Positions 19,860 through 29,415 of a DNA stretch of 64,000 bases are shown piece by piece (positions within the stretch are counted from its first letter, which is position 1; every line of letters starts with the position of its first letter). The DNA is from Opitutia bacterium (GTDB lineage Bacteria > Verrucomicrobiota > Verrucomicrobiia > Opitutales > Opitutaceae), in contig CANJLB010000021.1 in the NCBI GenBank assembly GCA_947475065.1, positions 1-64,000 of the forward strand, given 5' to 3'. The translations under genes and the position numbers were made by a program. The notes beneath the pieces are model-generated. The model did no database searches. It saw only the letters and a list, made by a program, of their open reading frames with translations, and was not told the origin of the DNA.

Positions 19860-21341
19860 ATGAACATTTTCCCGCGCCGTGATGACTTCCTCCGCCTTGC
19901 CGGCCAGGGCAATGTCATCCCTGTCTATGCCGACCTGCTCGCCGACTTCGAGACGCCCGTCTCCGCCTACGCCAAGCTCAAGGCTGCCGGTCCGTCCTAC
20001 CTGCTCGAGTCCGTCGAGGGTGGCGAGCGTCTCTCGCGCTACAGCTTCATTGGCTGCCGTCCGCGAAAGATTTTTGTCTGCGGCCCCGACACGACGGAAA
20101 TTCGCGTGCCGGGAAAACCTGCGCAGACCATTCCCACGCCGCGAGATCCGCTCACGCTGATCGAGGCCGAGCTGCGCGACCACCGCCCCGTGCGCCTGCC
20201 GGGCCTGCCGCGCTTCACCGGCGGGGCCGTCGGTTTCCTTGGCTACGAATACATCACGCGCATCGAGCCCACTGTGCCCGCGGCCCCGTTTGATGAACTC
20301 GGCACGCCGCTACTCTATTTCATGCTGTCGGACTCGCTGCTGATTTTCGATCGCGCGAAACAAACGCTCCGGCTCTGCGTCAACGCCCACCTCGAGGACG
20401 ATCCTGCGGCCGCCTACGACGCGGCCGTCGCCGAGTTGCACCACCTCTTCGACCTCCTCAGCCAGCCGGGTACGCTTGCGCCGGCACCCATCGCTGATGT
20501 CGCCAGGATCACCGTGCCGCCGGGCAATTTCACCCGCGAGCGTTTCGAAAAATGCGTCGAGGACTCCAAGGAGTTCATTCGTGCCGGCGACATCATCCAG
20601 GTTGTCGGTTCGCAGCGGTTTTCGCGTCCGTTTGCCAAGTCCCCGCTCGATCTCTACCGCGCCCTTCGCACGGTCAACCCGTCGCCCTACATGTTCATCC
20701 TCGAGACCGGCGACTTTGCCATCGTTGGAGCTTCGCCCGAGGTGCATGTGCGTCTGACCGACGGACTCGTGGAAATTCGCCCCATCGCCGGCACGCGCAA
20801 ACGTGGCGCGACACCCGACGAGGATACTGCCCTCGAAAAGGAGCTCCTCGCCGATGCGAAGGAGAGGGCCGAGCACCTCATGCTCGTGGACCTCGCGCGC
20901 AACGACATCGGCCGTGTATGCGAGTTTGGCAGCGTGACGGTGCCCGACTTCATGACGGTTGAGCGCTACTCGCATGTCATGCACATCGTGTCGCAGGTCG
21001 AGGGCCGCATCGCCCCCGGCAAGACAGCGTTTGATCTCATGCGCGCCACGTTTCCTGCCGGCACGGTGAGCGGCGCGCCCAAAATCCGAGCCATGCAGAT
21101 CATCGCACAGATCGAGGACCGCCAGCGCGGCTTCTACGCCGGTGCGCTCGGCTATTTTGGCTACGACGGCAACAGCGACACCTGCATCACGCTTCGCACC
21201 GCGCTGCTTAAGGACGGCAAAATTTACATCCAGGCTGGTGGCGGCTGGGTCGCCGACAGCGTACCGGCAGACGAGTATCAGGAGACCATCAACAAAGCTT
21301 CCGCTCTCTTCAAAGCTGTTGCGCTAGCGGAACAACTATAG
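19860..21341 (+). CDS. trpE: Anthranilate synthase component I
   Basis: Converts chorismate plus glutamine-derived ammonia to anthranilate, the first step of tryptophan synthesis. The 493-residue protein has an N-terminal domain with LLESVEGGERLSRYSFIG (Trp feedback-binding LLES region) and a C-terminal chorismate-binding domain with IVGASPE, RPIAGTRKRG, LVDLARNDIGRV, FPAGTVSGAPKIRAM and QAGGGWVADS. These favour TrpE over PabB. The ATG at 19860 matches the family start MNIFPRRDDF. No trpG or trpD is adjacent, so the pathway genes are dispersed. No clear leader peptide with Trp codons was found. Confidence 0.93.
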   Translation: MNIFPRRDDFLRLAGQGNVIPVYADLLADFETPVSAYAKLKAAGPSYLLESVEGGERLSRYSFIGCRPRKIFVCGPDTTEIRVPGKPAQTIPTPRDPLTLIEAELRDHRPVRLPGLPRFTGGAVGFLGYEYITRIEPTVPAAPFDELGTPLLYFMLSDSLLIFDRAKQTLRLCVNAHLEDDPAAAYDAAVAELHHLFDLLSQPGTLAPAPIADVARITVPPGNFTRERFEKCVEDSKEFIRAGDIIQVVGSQRFSRPFAKSPLDLYRALRTVNPSPYMFILETGDFAIVGASPEVHVRLTDGLVEIRPIAGTRKRGATPDEDTALEKELLADAKERAEHLMLVDLARNDIGRVCEFGSVTVPDFMTVERYSHVMHIVSQVEGRIAPGKTAFDLMRATFPAGTVSGAPKIRAMQIIAQIEDRQRGFYAGALGYFGYDGNSDTCITLRTALLKDGKIYIQAGGGWVADSVPADEYQETINKASALFKAVALAEQL

Positions 21342-21749
21342 TCGTGCGACCGTATAAAGAACCGTGCAACCCGACCTCGGCCTTGAATCGGGCCTTGTAC
21401 ATGAGCTCACGCTAGGAATGCACCCTAGAGCTTCTTTGATTTGCCTCAGGACCGAGCCCCCACGTTTAAGGAGGATTCTCGCAGGCGATCACTGCTTTTT
21501 CCTCCGACAAAACCGATATCGGGGAATTGGCTGAGCATTTGGAAATGCTGCTGAAAGGGACGCAGACTGCACATGTGGGGGTGGAACGGTGGCGGCAGCT
21601 TGTTTTAGCCGGCAGGTGTAAAATATATAAGATAATCATAATAAATATACTAAGACTTAATTAACCGGGTCTTTTTGTTATTTTAGGAAGTGAAAATTGG
21701 TAGTTGCCCCGCGCTCGGCGCACTCTCTACATTGATTCCTTTCGCGCGC
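21342..21749. other. AT-richer intergenic region with possible gene relic
   Basis: About 400 bp of lower GC than the surroundings. From about 21474 to 21662 one plus-strand frame is open and gives a plausible helical peptide (AFSSDKTDIGELAEHLEMLL then VGVERWRQLVLAGR) without a good start and running into AT-rich sequence; it may be a decayed gene fragment. The 21610-21670 part is strongly AT-rich, fitting the promoter of the downstream helicase gene. Confidence 0.35.
21600..21629 (+). promoter_or_regulatory. Possible sigma-70-type promoter for the SNF2 gene
   Basis: TTGTTT (21600-21605) and TATATA (21624-21629) are separated by 18 bp in an AT-rich stretch 120 bp before the preferred start codon. 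The assignment rests on sequence similarity to the consensus only. Confidence 0.3.
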
Positions 21750-24401
21750 ATGCAAGGCCACGGGCCCAAACGAATCTACACCCCGCAGTCCATCGAGTTT
21801 TGGTTCACCAAACTGGAGGATGACTGGGAACTCCATTTTTCACCGGCGCAGCTTGCGGCTGGCCGCCGGCTCTATGTCGAGGGCGAGGTGCGCGAACTGG
21901 AGCTGAGCGACCACGACGCCATCATCCACCGTCGCGTGGACAAGCACGACCAGTACGCCGTTATTGAGTGGGCCGAAGGCGGCACACCCACCGTGCGTTC
22001 TTCCACCACCGATCGCGAACTGGCGCACGCGCTGGCCATCGCCGGCCTGCACGAAATCGAGGAGCTGGTCGCCGACGAGGCCTCCGCTCTGCCCGAAACG
22101 GCCCAGCTAGGGACCGACGTTCTTCGCCGTGCTGCCGGACCGTCTGCTGCCGGTGGCCATGGCAACGGCCAGCATGACCATGCTGCGGCCTCGGTTGTCC
22201 GTATCGGCTCCGGTCATGGGTCGCCGGCCGCGCCCACCGCCGCGAACGGTCACCGTTCGGCCGTACTGGCCGATGTTGCGAAGGCGCGCACGCTGTGTCT
22301 CGTCTTCAAGACCACCGCCGACGGCCTGACGTTCGAGGCGCATTGGGCCGGACCGGACAAAAAACGTGAGCCCGCGCTTGGCGCCGCGGCGCATGCAGGC
22401 GGCAACGGCCACGTCACGTCCGCCGAGCGGGCCAAGCTCATTGGCCTCGCCGCCTACGCGCGCAAGGCCCACTTCGCCTACCATGCCGACACGGGCCTTT
22501 ACACGTTGGGCAGCGTCGTGGAGATCCCCAATTTCCTGCGCGGCACGCTCGTCACATGGAAAAAGCTATTCACGACCGAGCTCGATGCCGACACGGCGCG
22601 TCTCGGCGAAGGCACCAAGGGCATCGAGATCGAGGCGGTTGCGGTCCGTCGCGCCGGCGGCGATGAGGGCGCGCTCGACCTGCGCTGGATTTTTAAGGCC
22701 GGCGAGCGGCTGCTGACCGATGCCGAGGTGGATGCGCTGCTCAAGCGCGGCGTCAACCCGGCGATCCTGCCTGGAGTGGGCATCGTCTCGCTGCCCGCCG
22801 AAAAGCTGGCCTCGCTCAACACGTGGCGGCGCGACATCGCCGAGACGCACGCCGACGGCACGCTGCCGCCCTGGCTGATTTTTTCGCTGTTTAACGACAC
22901 GCGTTTCAAGCTCACCCTCTCGTCCGAACTGGAGGCGTGGCGGCAAGGCGTGCTCACGTCCGCGTCGGTCGTCGCTGCGCTGCCCGAAATCCTGCGCCCC
23001 TACCAGCGGCGTGGCGTCGAGTGGTTGCACCACCTGTGCGACGTCGGCTGCCACAGCCTGCTCGCCGACGAGATGGGCTTGGGCAAAACGCTCCAGGTGC
23101 TCTCGCTGCTCGCCGCTAGGCCCGTCCCCGCCCACCCAGGACTTATCGTCTGTCCGGCGAGTGTGGTGCCGGTGTGGCGCGAGGAGATTGCACGACATTT
23201 TCCTGGGCTCGCGGTCGAGGTGCTCAAGGCCGGCCACGATTTTGCCGCGCCCGCCCTGCCGCTCGCCGCGCCCGCCCTCTGGCTGGCGAGCTACGCGCAG
23301 CTCCGCAAGCACCGCTCGCTTCTGCCGGGCACGGAGTTTGGGTACGCCGTGCTCGACGAGGGGCAGTTCATCAAGAACCCCGACGCGAAGGTCACGCAGA
23401 CCTGCTTCGCCATTCGCGCGCGGCACCGTCTCGTGCTCACTGGCACGCCGCTGGAGAACCGGCAGCTCGACCTGTGGAGCATTTTCCGGTTTCTCCTGCC
23501 GGGGCTGCTCGGTTCACGCACGGCGTTTGCGGCGGCATTGCACACCGACCGGGACGCCACGCTCAAGCGGCTGCGCGCGCAGCTCGCGCCGTTCCTGCTC
23601 CGCCGCACGAAAAACGAGGTCGCGCAGGAGTTGCCGCCCAAGGTCGAGATGGACCTGCTCTGTCCGTTGACCGAGGTACAGCGCGCGCAATATGCCGAGA
23701 TCTGCCGCGAGGGTCTGGAGCGGCTGGGCAACGACGTGGGCACGGCGCTGCGCGAGAAATCCTTTGGCTTTCTCGCCCTGCTCACCCGCCTGCGCCAGAC
23801 ATGCTGCGACCCGGACATGCTCCCGTGGCTCAACACACCGCTGGCCGATTCGGGCAAGCTCAGCCTGCTGGCTGAGAAGCTGGCCGAAATCGTCGGCAGC
23901 GGCCACAAGGTCGTCATTTTTTCACAGTTCGTCATGCTGCTCGACCGCGTGCGCGCATTGCTGGCGGAAAAATTTCCCGACCTCCAGCGCTTCGAGCTGA
24001 CCGGAATGACTCTCGACCGGCAGAAGCCCGTGGCGGCTTTTCAACATGCGGCCGGTGCGGCCGTGATGCTGGTCTCGCTCAAGGCAGCCGGCACCGGCAT
24101 CACGCTGCATGCGGCCGACTACGTCTTCCTGCTCGACCCGTGGTGGAATCCGGCGGTCGAGGCGCAGGCCGTGGACCGCGTCCACCGCATCGGGCAGAAG
24201 AAGACGGTGTTCGTCTACCGCATGGTCACGGCCGGCACAATCGAGGAGCGCATCCAAGCGCTCAAGGCGGAGAAGAAGGAAATGTTCGACCGCGTGGTCG
24301 GCGGGTTGGGCGGCGACTTTGACCTTGGTCGGCATTTCGCGTCGCTGCAGGAGCTCGTGCAGCTCACCACCGCGCATGTCGAGCCGGAAGCAGCACTTTG
24401 A
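21750..24401 (+). CDS. SNF2-family helicase/ATPase with degenerate SWIM-like N-terminus
   Basis: Double-stranded-DNA translocase of the bacterial SNF2 type, 883 residues. The N-terminal third includes a segment (about residues 50-105) that lines up in shape with a SWIM domain but lacks the Cys/His zinc ligands. The helicase core has motif I LADEMGLGKT (about residue 438), motif II LDEGQFIKN (DEGQ instead of DEAH, common in this group), TGTPLENR, and a C-terminal lobe with VIFSQFV, AGGTGI-like KAAGTGITLH and QAVDRVHRIGQ. The ATG at 21750 is preferred to the GTG at 21690 because family-like sequence begins there. Monocistronic; substrate unknown. Confidence 0.9.
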   Translation: MQGHGPKRIYTPQSIEFWFTKLEDDWELHFSPAQLAAGRRLYVEGEVRELELSDHDAIIHRRVDKHDQYAVIEWAEGGTPTVRSSTTDRELAHALAIAGLHEIEELVADEASALPETAQLGTDVLRRAAGPSAAGGHGNGQHDHAAASVVRIGSGHGSPAAPTAANGHRSAVLADVAKARTLCLVFKTTADGLTFEAHWAGPDKKREPALGAAAHAGGNGHVTSAERAKLIGLAAYARKAHFAYHADTGLYTLGSVVEIPNFLRGTLVTWKKLFTTELDADTARLGEGTKGIEIEAVAVRRAGGDEGALDLRWIFKAGERLLTDAEVDALLKRGVNPAILPGVGIVSLPAEKLASLNTWRRDIAETHADGTLPPWLIFSLFNDTRFKLTLSSELEAWRQGVLTSASVVAALPEILRPYQRRGVEWLHHLCDVGCHSLLADEMGLGKTLQVLSLLAARPVPAHPGLIVCPASVVPVWREEIARHFPGLAVEVLKAGHDFAAPALPLAAPALWLASYAQLRKHRSLLPGTEFGYAVLDEGQFIKNPDAKVTQTCFAIRARHRLVLTGTPLENRQLDLWSIFRFLLPGLLGSRTAFAAALHTDRDATLKRLRAQLAPFLLRRTKNEVAQELPPKVEMDLLCPLTEVQRAQYAEICREGLERLGNDVGTALREKSFGFLALLTRLRQTCCDPDMLPWLNTPLADSGKLSLLAEKLAEIVGSGHKVVIFSQFVMLLDRVRALLAEKFPDLQRFELTGMTLDRQKPVAAFQHAAGAAVMLVSLKAAGTGITLHAADYVFLLDPWWNPAVEAQAVDRVHRIGQKKTVFVYRMVTAGTIEERIQALKAEKKEMFDRVVGGLGGDFDLGRHFASLQELVQLTTAHVEPEAAL

Positions 24402-24506
24402 GGCGGATCGCCGGACTTTGGCCGGTAACTTTGTACAACTAACTCTCACGGCGATGAGGAATGAAGTCCGTGGCTAATTCCGACCGCCTGTTACCTTCGA
24501 GAAGTT

Positions 24507-25123
24507 TTGTGCTCCGGCTTGCGGGCGGCCGATTTTGCCCCTCGCTGCGGCTATGCGCTGGACGCGACCTCAGTCGGCCCTCACGGCTGGCTTCGAAAAC
24601 TTTTCGACCGTGCACTTTGCGTCGCGGGAGCGGTGGTGTGTGCCCAACTGCCGGAGTTTATGCAGCAATATCTCCAGCAGCTAAATGTGGCTCTCAACGA
24701 AGCTCGTCGGGTGCTCGAAAGTTTTGCGCGGGTCGCGCTCGAGTCGGGACGCTGGAGGAATATATTGCGCGTTTTGGGACCAACTCGGACACTGTTGTGG
24801 TACGCACCGGCGGTGTGTTGCGCGACCTCATGGCACGGGTAGACGAACTGGCCGCGGACGAGGCGGCGCTACGCGGAGTTTCGGCGTGGGCGCGGCCGTT
24901 GGTTTTTCAACGGTATTTCGACAGAGAAATTGTCCGCGACACTTGGGCGGTTTTCCGTCCGGCACGGCCGGCGACTTTGGAAGGCCTAACCTATGCCTTC
25001 GTCGGAGTGGGACTGGCGTTGGTGTTGTACCATCGCGTGGTGAAATGGCCGTTGCGCGGGCTGCTCCGAGACAAAGCCAGCGTGGAAGCGGCGCTTCACC
25101 CGCCGAAAATCCCTTCCGCATAG
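24507..25123 (+). pseudogene. Frameshifted DUF2937-like membrane protein gene
   Basis: Two adjacent plus-strand frames together give one protein. Frame one supplies WLRKLFDRALCVAGAVVCAQ LPEFMQQY... up to about 24747; after a one-base deletion near 24744-24750 the next frame continues with TLEEYIARFGTNSD, GVSAWARPLVF, DTWAVFRPARPATLEGL and a C-terminal transmembrane helix ending at 25123. This order (N-terminal TM, coiled helical region, W..FRPA.P, C-terminal TM) matches DUF2937. No good start codon precedes LRKLFDRAL either, suggesting more than one lesion or a sequencing error. Family assignment from memory of the pattern. Confidence 0.65.
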
Positions 25124-25175
25124 GTCGGCGTGATCCACAGTTGGAGGAACGCAAGCTCGTTGATTCTGCCATGGG

Positions 25176-26984
25176 TTAAGCAGGATTTGGCGACATGTTT
25201 GGCAACCAGCGTTCGAGGCAGGCTTGCAGCTCAGCCTGACGGACGGGCTTGGCAAGGAAGTCGTTCATGCCCGCTTCCTGGCAGATGACGCGATCCTCGG
25301 GCATGGCGTTGGCGGTGAGGGCGACGATCGGGAGCTGGAGACCGGCGAGTTGGCGACGGATGCGCCGGGTGGCCTCGGCGCCATCGATGCCGGGCATCCG
25401 CATGTCCATCAGCACGAGTGCCCAAGGCTCCTGCGCGACTCGTGTCACAGCGTCGTGGCCGTTATCCACCACGGTTACGTCGAGACCGGTGCGGCGGAGC
25501 ATCAGCTCGATGACACGCTGGTTGACGGGGTTGTCCTCCACGACAAGGATGCGGCCGCGGAATTGGCGGGCGGTGGTGGCGGGCGCGAGTCCCGGTTCGG
25601 GGAGCGCGGCGGCGACAGGGAAGGTGAGCACAAAGGAAAACTCCGAGCCTTCGCCGGGCCGGCTGGCGAGGTCGATGTCGCCGCCCATCCGGCGCACGAG
25701 GAGCTGCGAGATGGCGAGGCCGAGGCCGGTGCCGCCGTAGCGACGTGTGGTGGAGCTGTCGGCCTGTGTAAATTTCTCGAATATGCGGGCTCGCGTGGCC
25801 TCGTCCATGCCGATGCCCGTGTCGCGGATACGGAAGCGCAGTACGGCCTCACTGTCCTTGACGGCGACGAGTTCGAGGCCGACCTCGACGCCGCCACGTT
25901 CGGTAAACTTGACGGCATTGCCGGCGAGGTTGAGGAGGACCTGGCGCAGCCGGAGCGAATCGCCAGTGACGGCGGCGGGCAGGCCCGGGCCGAGCGTGCA
26001 GATGAGGCGCAGGCCTTTGGCCTCGGCAGATGCACGGAGGAGCGCAACGGCCTCGCTGGCTTCGGTGGCGGGGGAAAAGTTCACAGCCTCGAACTCGATC
26101 TTGCCGCTCTCGATCTTTGAGAGATCGAGGATGTCGTTGAGCAGGTGGAGGAGCGTCTCAGCGGAGTCAGAGGCGATGGCGAGCTGCTCGCGCTGGGCGG
26201 CACTAAGCGGAGAGTCGCGCACGAGTTGGAGCATGCCGATGACGCCGTTCATGGGTGTGCGGATCTCGTGGCTCATGGTGGCGAGGAAGTCGCTCTTGGC
26301 CTGACTGGCGGCCTCGGCACGTTCCTTGGCTTGGTTGAGTGTCACGACCAGATCCTCGTTTTCAAAGATGAGGCGGTGGAGGCGGCTGAGGTCGCCGTGT
26401 TGCATCCGTGCGGTATGGAGGAGAAACAGCGCATAGGCGGCGAAGCACAGTGACAGTATCCAGTCGCCGGGTTGGCCGAGGGTGAGGAAGCGCACCGAGC
26501 ACGGCAGGAGCGTGGCGAGGAGGTAGAGCCGGAAGCCTGCGGGCGAGGAGGCGAGCGAGCGCGCCGCGCCGGCGTTCATGCCGGCGAGGATGAGCAGCAG
26601 CAGCAGTCGGGGAAACAGCGCGTTGGTGCTGAGAAATGCCCAGCCCGCCACGCCCCACATGGCGCCAGCGACCGCCACACCGGCGAGAAACTTGCGCCGC
26701 CATGCCGTCATTTCTGCGTCAGCCCGCGCCTCGCGGGCAAAAGCATGGTTGAGCAGCCAGCGCGCGAAGCTGACCGCGATGATGCCGGCCAGCCACCCCT
26801 TGCACCAGTTGACGGGAAAATACGGCAGCAGACCGGCAAAGAGGAGCACCGCCAAGGCGAAGTTGGAGAACAGCCCGAAGCCCGCGAGCCGGTAGAGCAG
26901 GCGCGTCAGCTCCGCCTCGACGCGGCGGTGAATGGCACCAGGCTCCGCGTGCGGCTGCAGCTGCTTTACGGATGCTTCGGCCAT
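25176..26984 (-). CDS. Hybrid sensor histidine kinase
   Basis: Membrane two-component sensor of 602 residues. About six hydrophobic segments (residues 35-190) form the sensor/membrane part; a short coiled linker leads to HisKA with the phospho-acceptor in [12 protein letters not shown] (His239), an HATPase domain with [16 protein letters not shown] and [10 protein letters not shown], and a C-terminal receiver with VVEDNPVNQ, acceptor Asp527 in LMDMRMPG and Lys579 in FLAKPVR. No HPt domain or output regulator is encoded next to it, so the phosphorelay partner must be elsewhere. The signal is unknown. Confidence 0.94.
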   Translation of the reverse strand: MAEASVKQLQPHAEPGAIHRRVEAELTRLLYRLAGFGLFSNFALAVLLFAGLLPYFPVNWCKGWLAGIIAVSFARWLLNHAFAREARADAEMTAWRRKFLAGVAVAGAMWGVAGWAFLSTNALFPRLLLLLILAGMNAGAARSLASSPAGFRLYLLATLLPCSVRFLTLGQPGDWILSLCFAAYALFLLHTARMQHGDLSRLHRLIFENEDLVVTLNQAKERAEAASQAKSDFLATMSHEIRTPMNGVIGMLQLVRDSPLSAAQREQLAIASDSAETLLHLLNDILDLSKIESGKIEFEAVNFSPATEASEAVALLRASAEAKGLRLICTLGPGLPAAVTGDSLRLRQVLLNLAGNAVKFTERGGVEVGLELVAVKDSEAVLRFRIRDTGIGMDEATRARIFEKFTQADSSTTRRYGGTGLGLAISQLLVRRMGGDIDLASRPGEGSEFSFVLTFPVAAALPEPGLAPATTARQFRGRILVVEDNPVNQRVIELMLRRTGLDVTVVDNGHDAVTRVAQEPWALVLMDMRMPGIDGAEATRRIRRQLAGLQLPIVALTANAMPEDRVICQEAGMNDFLAKPVRQAELQACLERWLPNMSPNPA

Positions 26985-27132
26985 ACGTCAGAACAAGCAG
27001 GGAGACAGCCGGGGCGGCAAGGCGTTTTCCCTGAGGTGCAAACCCTAGCAGCGGTCAGATTTACGCGGGTGATAACAGGACCTGGGATGACCGCCGGCAG
27101 TGGGGGCCCGGTCATAATCGGGCCATGCCCGT

Positions 27133-28506
27133 TCATGAAATCAATGTTGTCCAGCCTAGGCCCACGACACCGCAGATGACGATCACGGCGACAAGGCTGG
27201 CCTTGAAACGGTGCAGCGCCACAAACGCGCCCACAACCACCGCCAGTGCGAACCAATCGGTTCCGGCCAAGGCGGCCTGGGTCCTCCATCCGTCATCAAA
27301 CCCGTGAGGGAAGATGACGTGTCCGGCGAACCACACTGCGAGATTCAGCATCACGCCCACCACGGCCGCCGTCACGGCGCGAAGAGCGGCACTCAGCAGA
27401 CGCACATCCCGCAGCCGCTCCAGGTGCGGCGCGCCGATAAAAATCCACAGGAAGCACGGCACGAAGGTCGTCCACGTCGTCATGGCCGCGCCGAGCGTCG
27501 CGGCCACGAGCGGCGGCAGTGGGCCGGGGTGGTTCCAGCCGCCAAGGAAGCCCACGAATTGCAGGACCATGATGAGCGGCCCCGGTGTCGTTTCGGCAAA
27601 TGCCAGCCCGTCGAGCATCTGCGGCGCGGTGATCCAGCCATAATTTTCCACGGCCTGCTGGCCGACGTAGGGCAGCACCGCATAGGCCCCGCCAAAGGTC
27701 ACCATGGCCGCCTTGCTGAAGAATATCCCCTCGCGCGGCAGCGTGCTGGCCCAGCCTTGGGACCATCCAGCCACTATAATGGGAGCAACCCACAGTGCGC
27801 CGCAGACGCCGGCTACGCGCGTGGCGCGCGCCCATGTCGGCCGTACCGTCGCCGCCACCGCCGCGTCGTCCACCGCCGCCCGCTCCGGAGCCGGGCGTGT
27901 GTCCCCTGCCGTGCTGTGGCGGTTTTCGCCGTCGCCGCCAGGTCCGCCCGCCAAAATGAACTTCCCCGGCGCGATCTTCCCGCCCAGCCAGCCCGCGGCC
28001 GCCGCGCCCAGCACAATTGCCGGAAACGGCACATGGCCGAAAAAAATCAGTGCAAACGCCGCCGCGGCAATGCCCCAGAGCACCCGGTTGGTGAGCGCCT
28101 TCGTGCCGATCCTCAGCACGGCCGCAGCGACCACCGCCATCACCGCCGGCTTTAGACCGTAAAAAAACGCCGTGAGCCACGGGACGTTGCCCCAGGTCAC
28201 ATAGACCGCGCTCAGTCCCCACAGGATGAACGCCGACGGCAGCACAAACAACGCTCCCGCCGCGATGCCGCCGCGCACGCCATGCAGCAGCCAGCCGCAG
28301 TAGATCGCGAGCTGCTGCGCCTCGGGGCCGGGCAGGATCATGCAGCAGTTGAGCGCATGGAGAAACCGCTCCGGCCCGATCCACTTTTTACGCTCGACCA
28401 GCTCCGTCTGCATGATGGCGATCTGTCCCGCCGGCCCGCCGAAGCTGATGAACCCGAGCTTCAGCCAGAAGCGCAGCGCCTCGCGGGCAGTGGGATGGGC
28501 CGTCAT
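27133..28506 (-). CDS. chrA: ChrA family chromate/anion transporter
   Basis: Inner-membrane transporter of the CHR superfamily, 457 residues, two homologous halves. The first half opens with FWLKLGFISFGGPAGQIAIM and LPGPEAQQLAIYCG, both signature stretches; the second half has KAAMVTFGGAYAVLPYV and TTPGPLIMVLQFVGF. A hydrophilic Gly/Arg/Ala-rich loop of about 45 residues joins the halves. ATG at 28506 fits the family N-terminus; the longer frame from 28542 adds an unlike extension. Chromate efflux is the family role, but the physiological anion here is unproven. Confidence 0.9.
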   Translation of the reverse strand: MTAHPTAREALRFWLKLGFISFGGPAGQIAIMQTELVERKKWIGPERFLHALNCCMILPGPEAQQLAIYCGWLLHGVRGGIAAGALFVLPSAFILWGLSAVYVTWGNVPWLTAFFYGLKPAVMAVVAAAVLRIGTKALTNRVLWGIAAAAFALIFFGHVPFPAIVLGAAAAGWLGGKIAPGKFILAGGPGGDGENRHSTAGDTRPAPERAAVDDAAVAATVRPTWARATRVAGVCGALWVAPIIVAGWSQGWASTLPREGIFFSKAAMVTFGGAYAVLPYVGQQAVENYGWITAPQMLDGLAFAETTPGPLIMVLQFVGFLGGWNHPGPLPPLVAATLGAAMTTWTTFVPCFLWIFIGAPHLERLRDVRLLSAALRAVTAAVVGVMLNLAVWFAGHVIFPHGFDDGWRTQAALAGTDWFALAVVVGAFVALHRFKASLVAVIVICGVVGLGWTTLIS

Positions 28507-28588
28507 GCGGACGAAGCATGGGCGTGGAAAAAACGGGCGCAAGGCCTGTCGCCTTGCAACCGGACAAAATCGGCGTTGCCCGCCCGAT

Positions 28589-29290
28589 TTATCGGTCGCG
28601 TGAGCCCATCACAACCCTCAGCACATAAAAAAAGAGCAGCATCACACTGGCGAACAGCGCCAGCGCCGCCGCCACATGCTGGTCGGTCCGGTAGTGATGG
28701 ATGAGGTTGGAGGTCGTGTAGAGTATCGCGCCGCCGGCGAAAAACACCATGATCGCCGCAAACAGCAGCCCGAGCGTGAACCCGAAGATAATGCTGCAGA
28801 TGATTGCACCCAGCGCGACGAAGCCGCCCACGGTGAGGATGCCGCCCAGAAAGGAAAAGTCCTTGCGGGTCATGAACGCCGTCGCGGTCAGCCCAGCGAA
28901 CAGCAGCCCGGTGATGAGGCCGGCGATGGGGATGACATCCGGCGTGCTGCGAGTTGCCGCGATGTAGAGCAGCGGCAGAAAGATCACCGCCTCGGCCACG
29001 GTATAAAGGCCCAGGCCAAGGTATTGGGTGGCCGGTCCCGCACCCGAGCGCGCCAGCTTGTCGGCGATCCAGGATACGGCCATGAATGTCCCCAGCACGA
29101 GCAGCCAGCTCATGCCACCGAGCATCGAGCGGATAAAGCCCTCGATCCCGGGCAGGTGGAGCAGCCAGGTTTCAAGCGCAACAAAGGCCAGAATGGCCCC
29201 GGCGAGGTGCAGGTAGGTACGACGGATAAACAGCGTGCGGTCGGCCGGCTGCGCGTCGGCGACGAGGAAGGGATTGTCGGTGGTTTGCAT
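28589..29290 (-). CDS. Bax inhibitor-1/YccA family membrane protein
   Basis: A 233-residue protein with seven predicted membrane helices, of the BI-1 (UPF0005) family whose bacterial members include YbhL and YccA. The N-terminus FIRRTYLHLAGAILAF and the central segment YTVAEAVIFLPLLYIA, with FMTRKDFSFLGGIL, are typical. The ATG at 29290 begins MQTTDNPF, as in homologues. Proposed roles are proton/calcium leak or modulation of the FtsH protease. On the same strand as chrA, about 80 bp upstream of it, but co-transcription is uncertain. Confidence 0.87.
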   Translation of the reverse strand: MQTTDNPFLVADAQPADRTLFIRRTYLHLAGAILAFVALETWLLHLPGIEGFIRSMLGGMSWLLVLGTFMAVSWIADKLARSGAGPATQYLGLGLYTVAEAVIFLPLLYIAATRSTPDVIPIAGLITGLLFAGLTATAFMTRKDFSFLGGILTVGGFVALGAIICSIIFGFTLGLLFAAIMVFFAGGAILYTTSNLIHHYRTDQHVAAALALFASVMLLFFYVLRVVMGSRDR

Positions 29291-29415
29291 GGTGATGGAT
29301 GGAGGACGTGGCAAAGTCCCGTCCCAGTCTGGAAACTTGGCAGGTTTTTTCAAATGCAAACTGCCGCAGGATGGGTTGCGCCGCCCGGCAGAAGTGCGAT
29401 GCTCGCACCCGGCAC

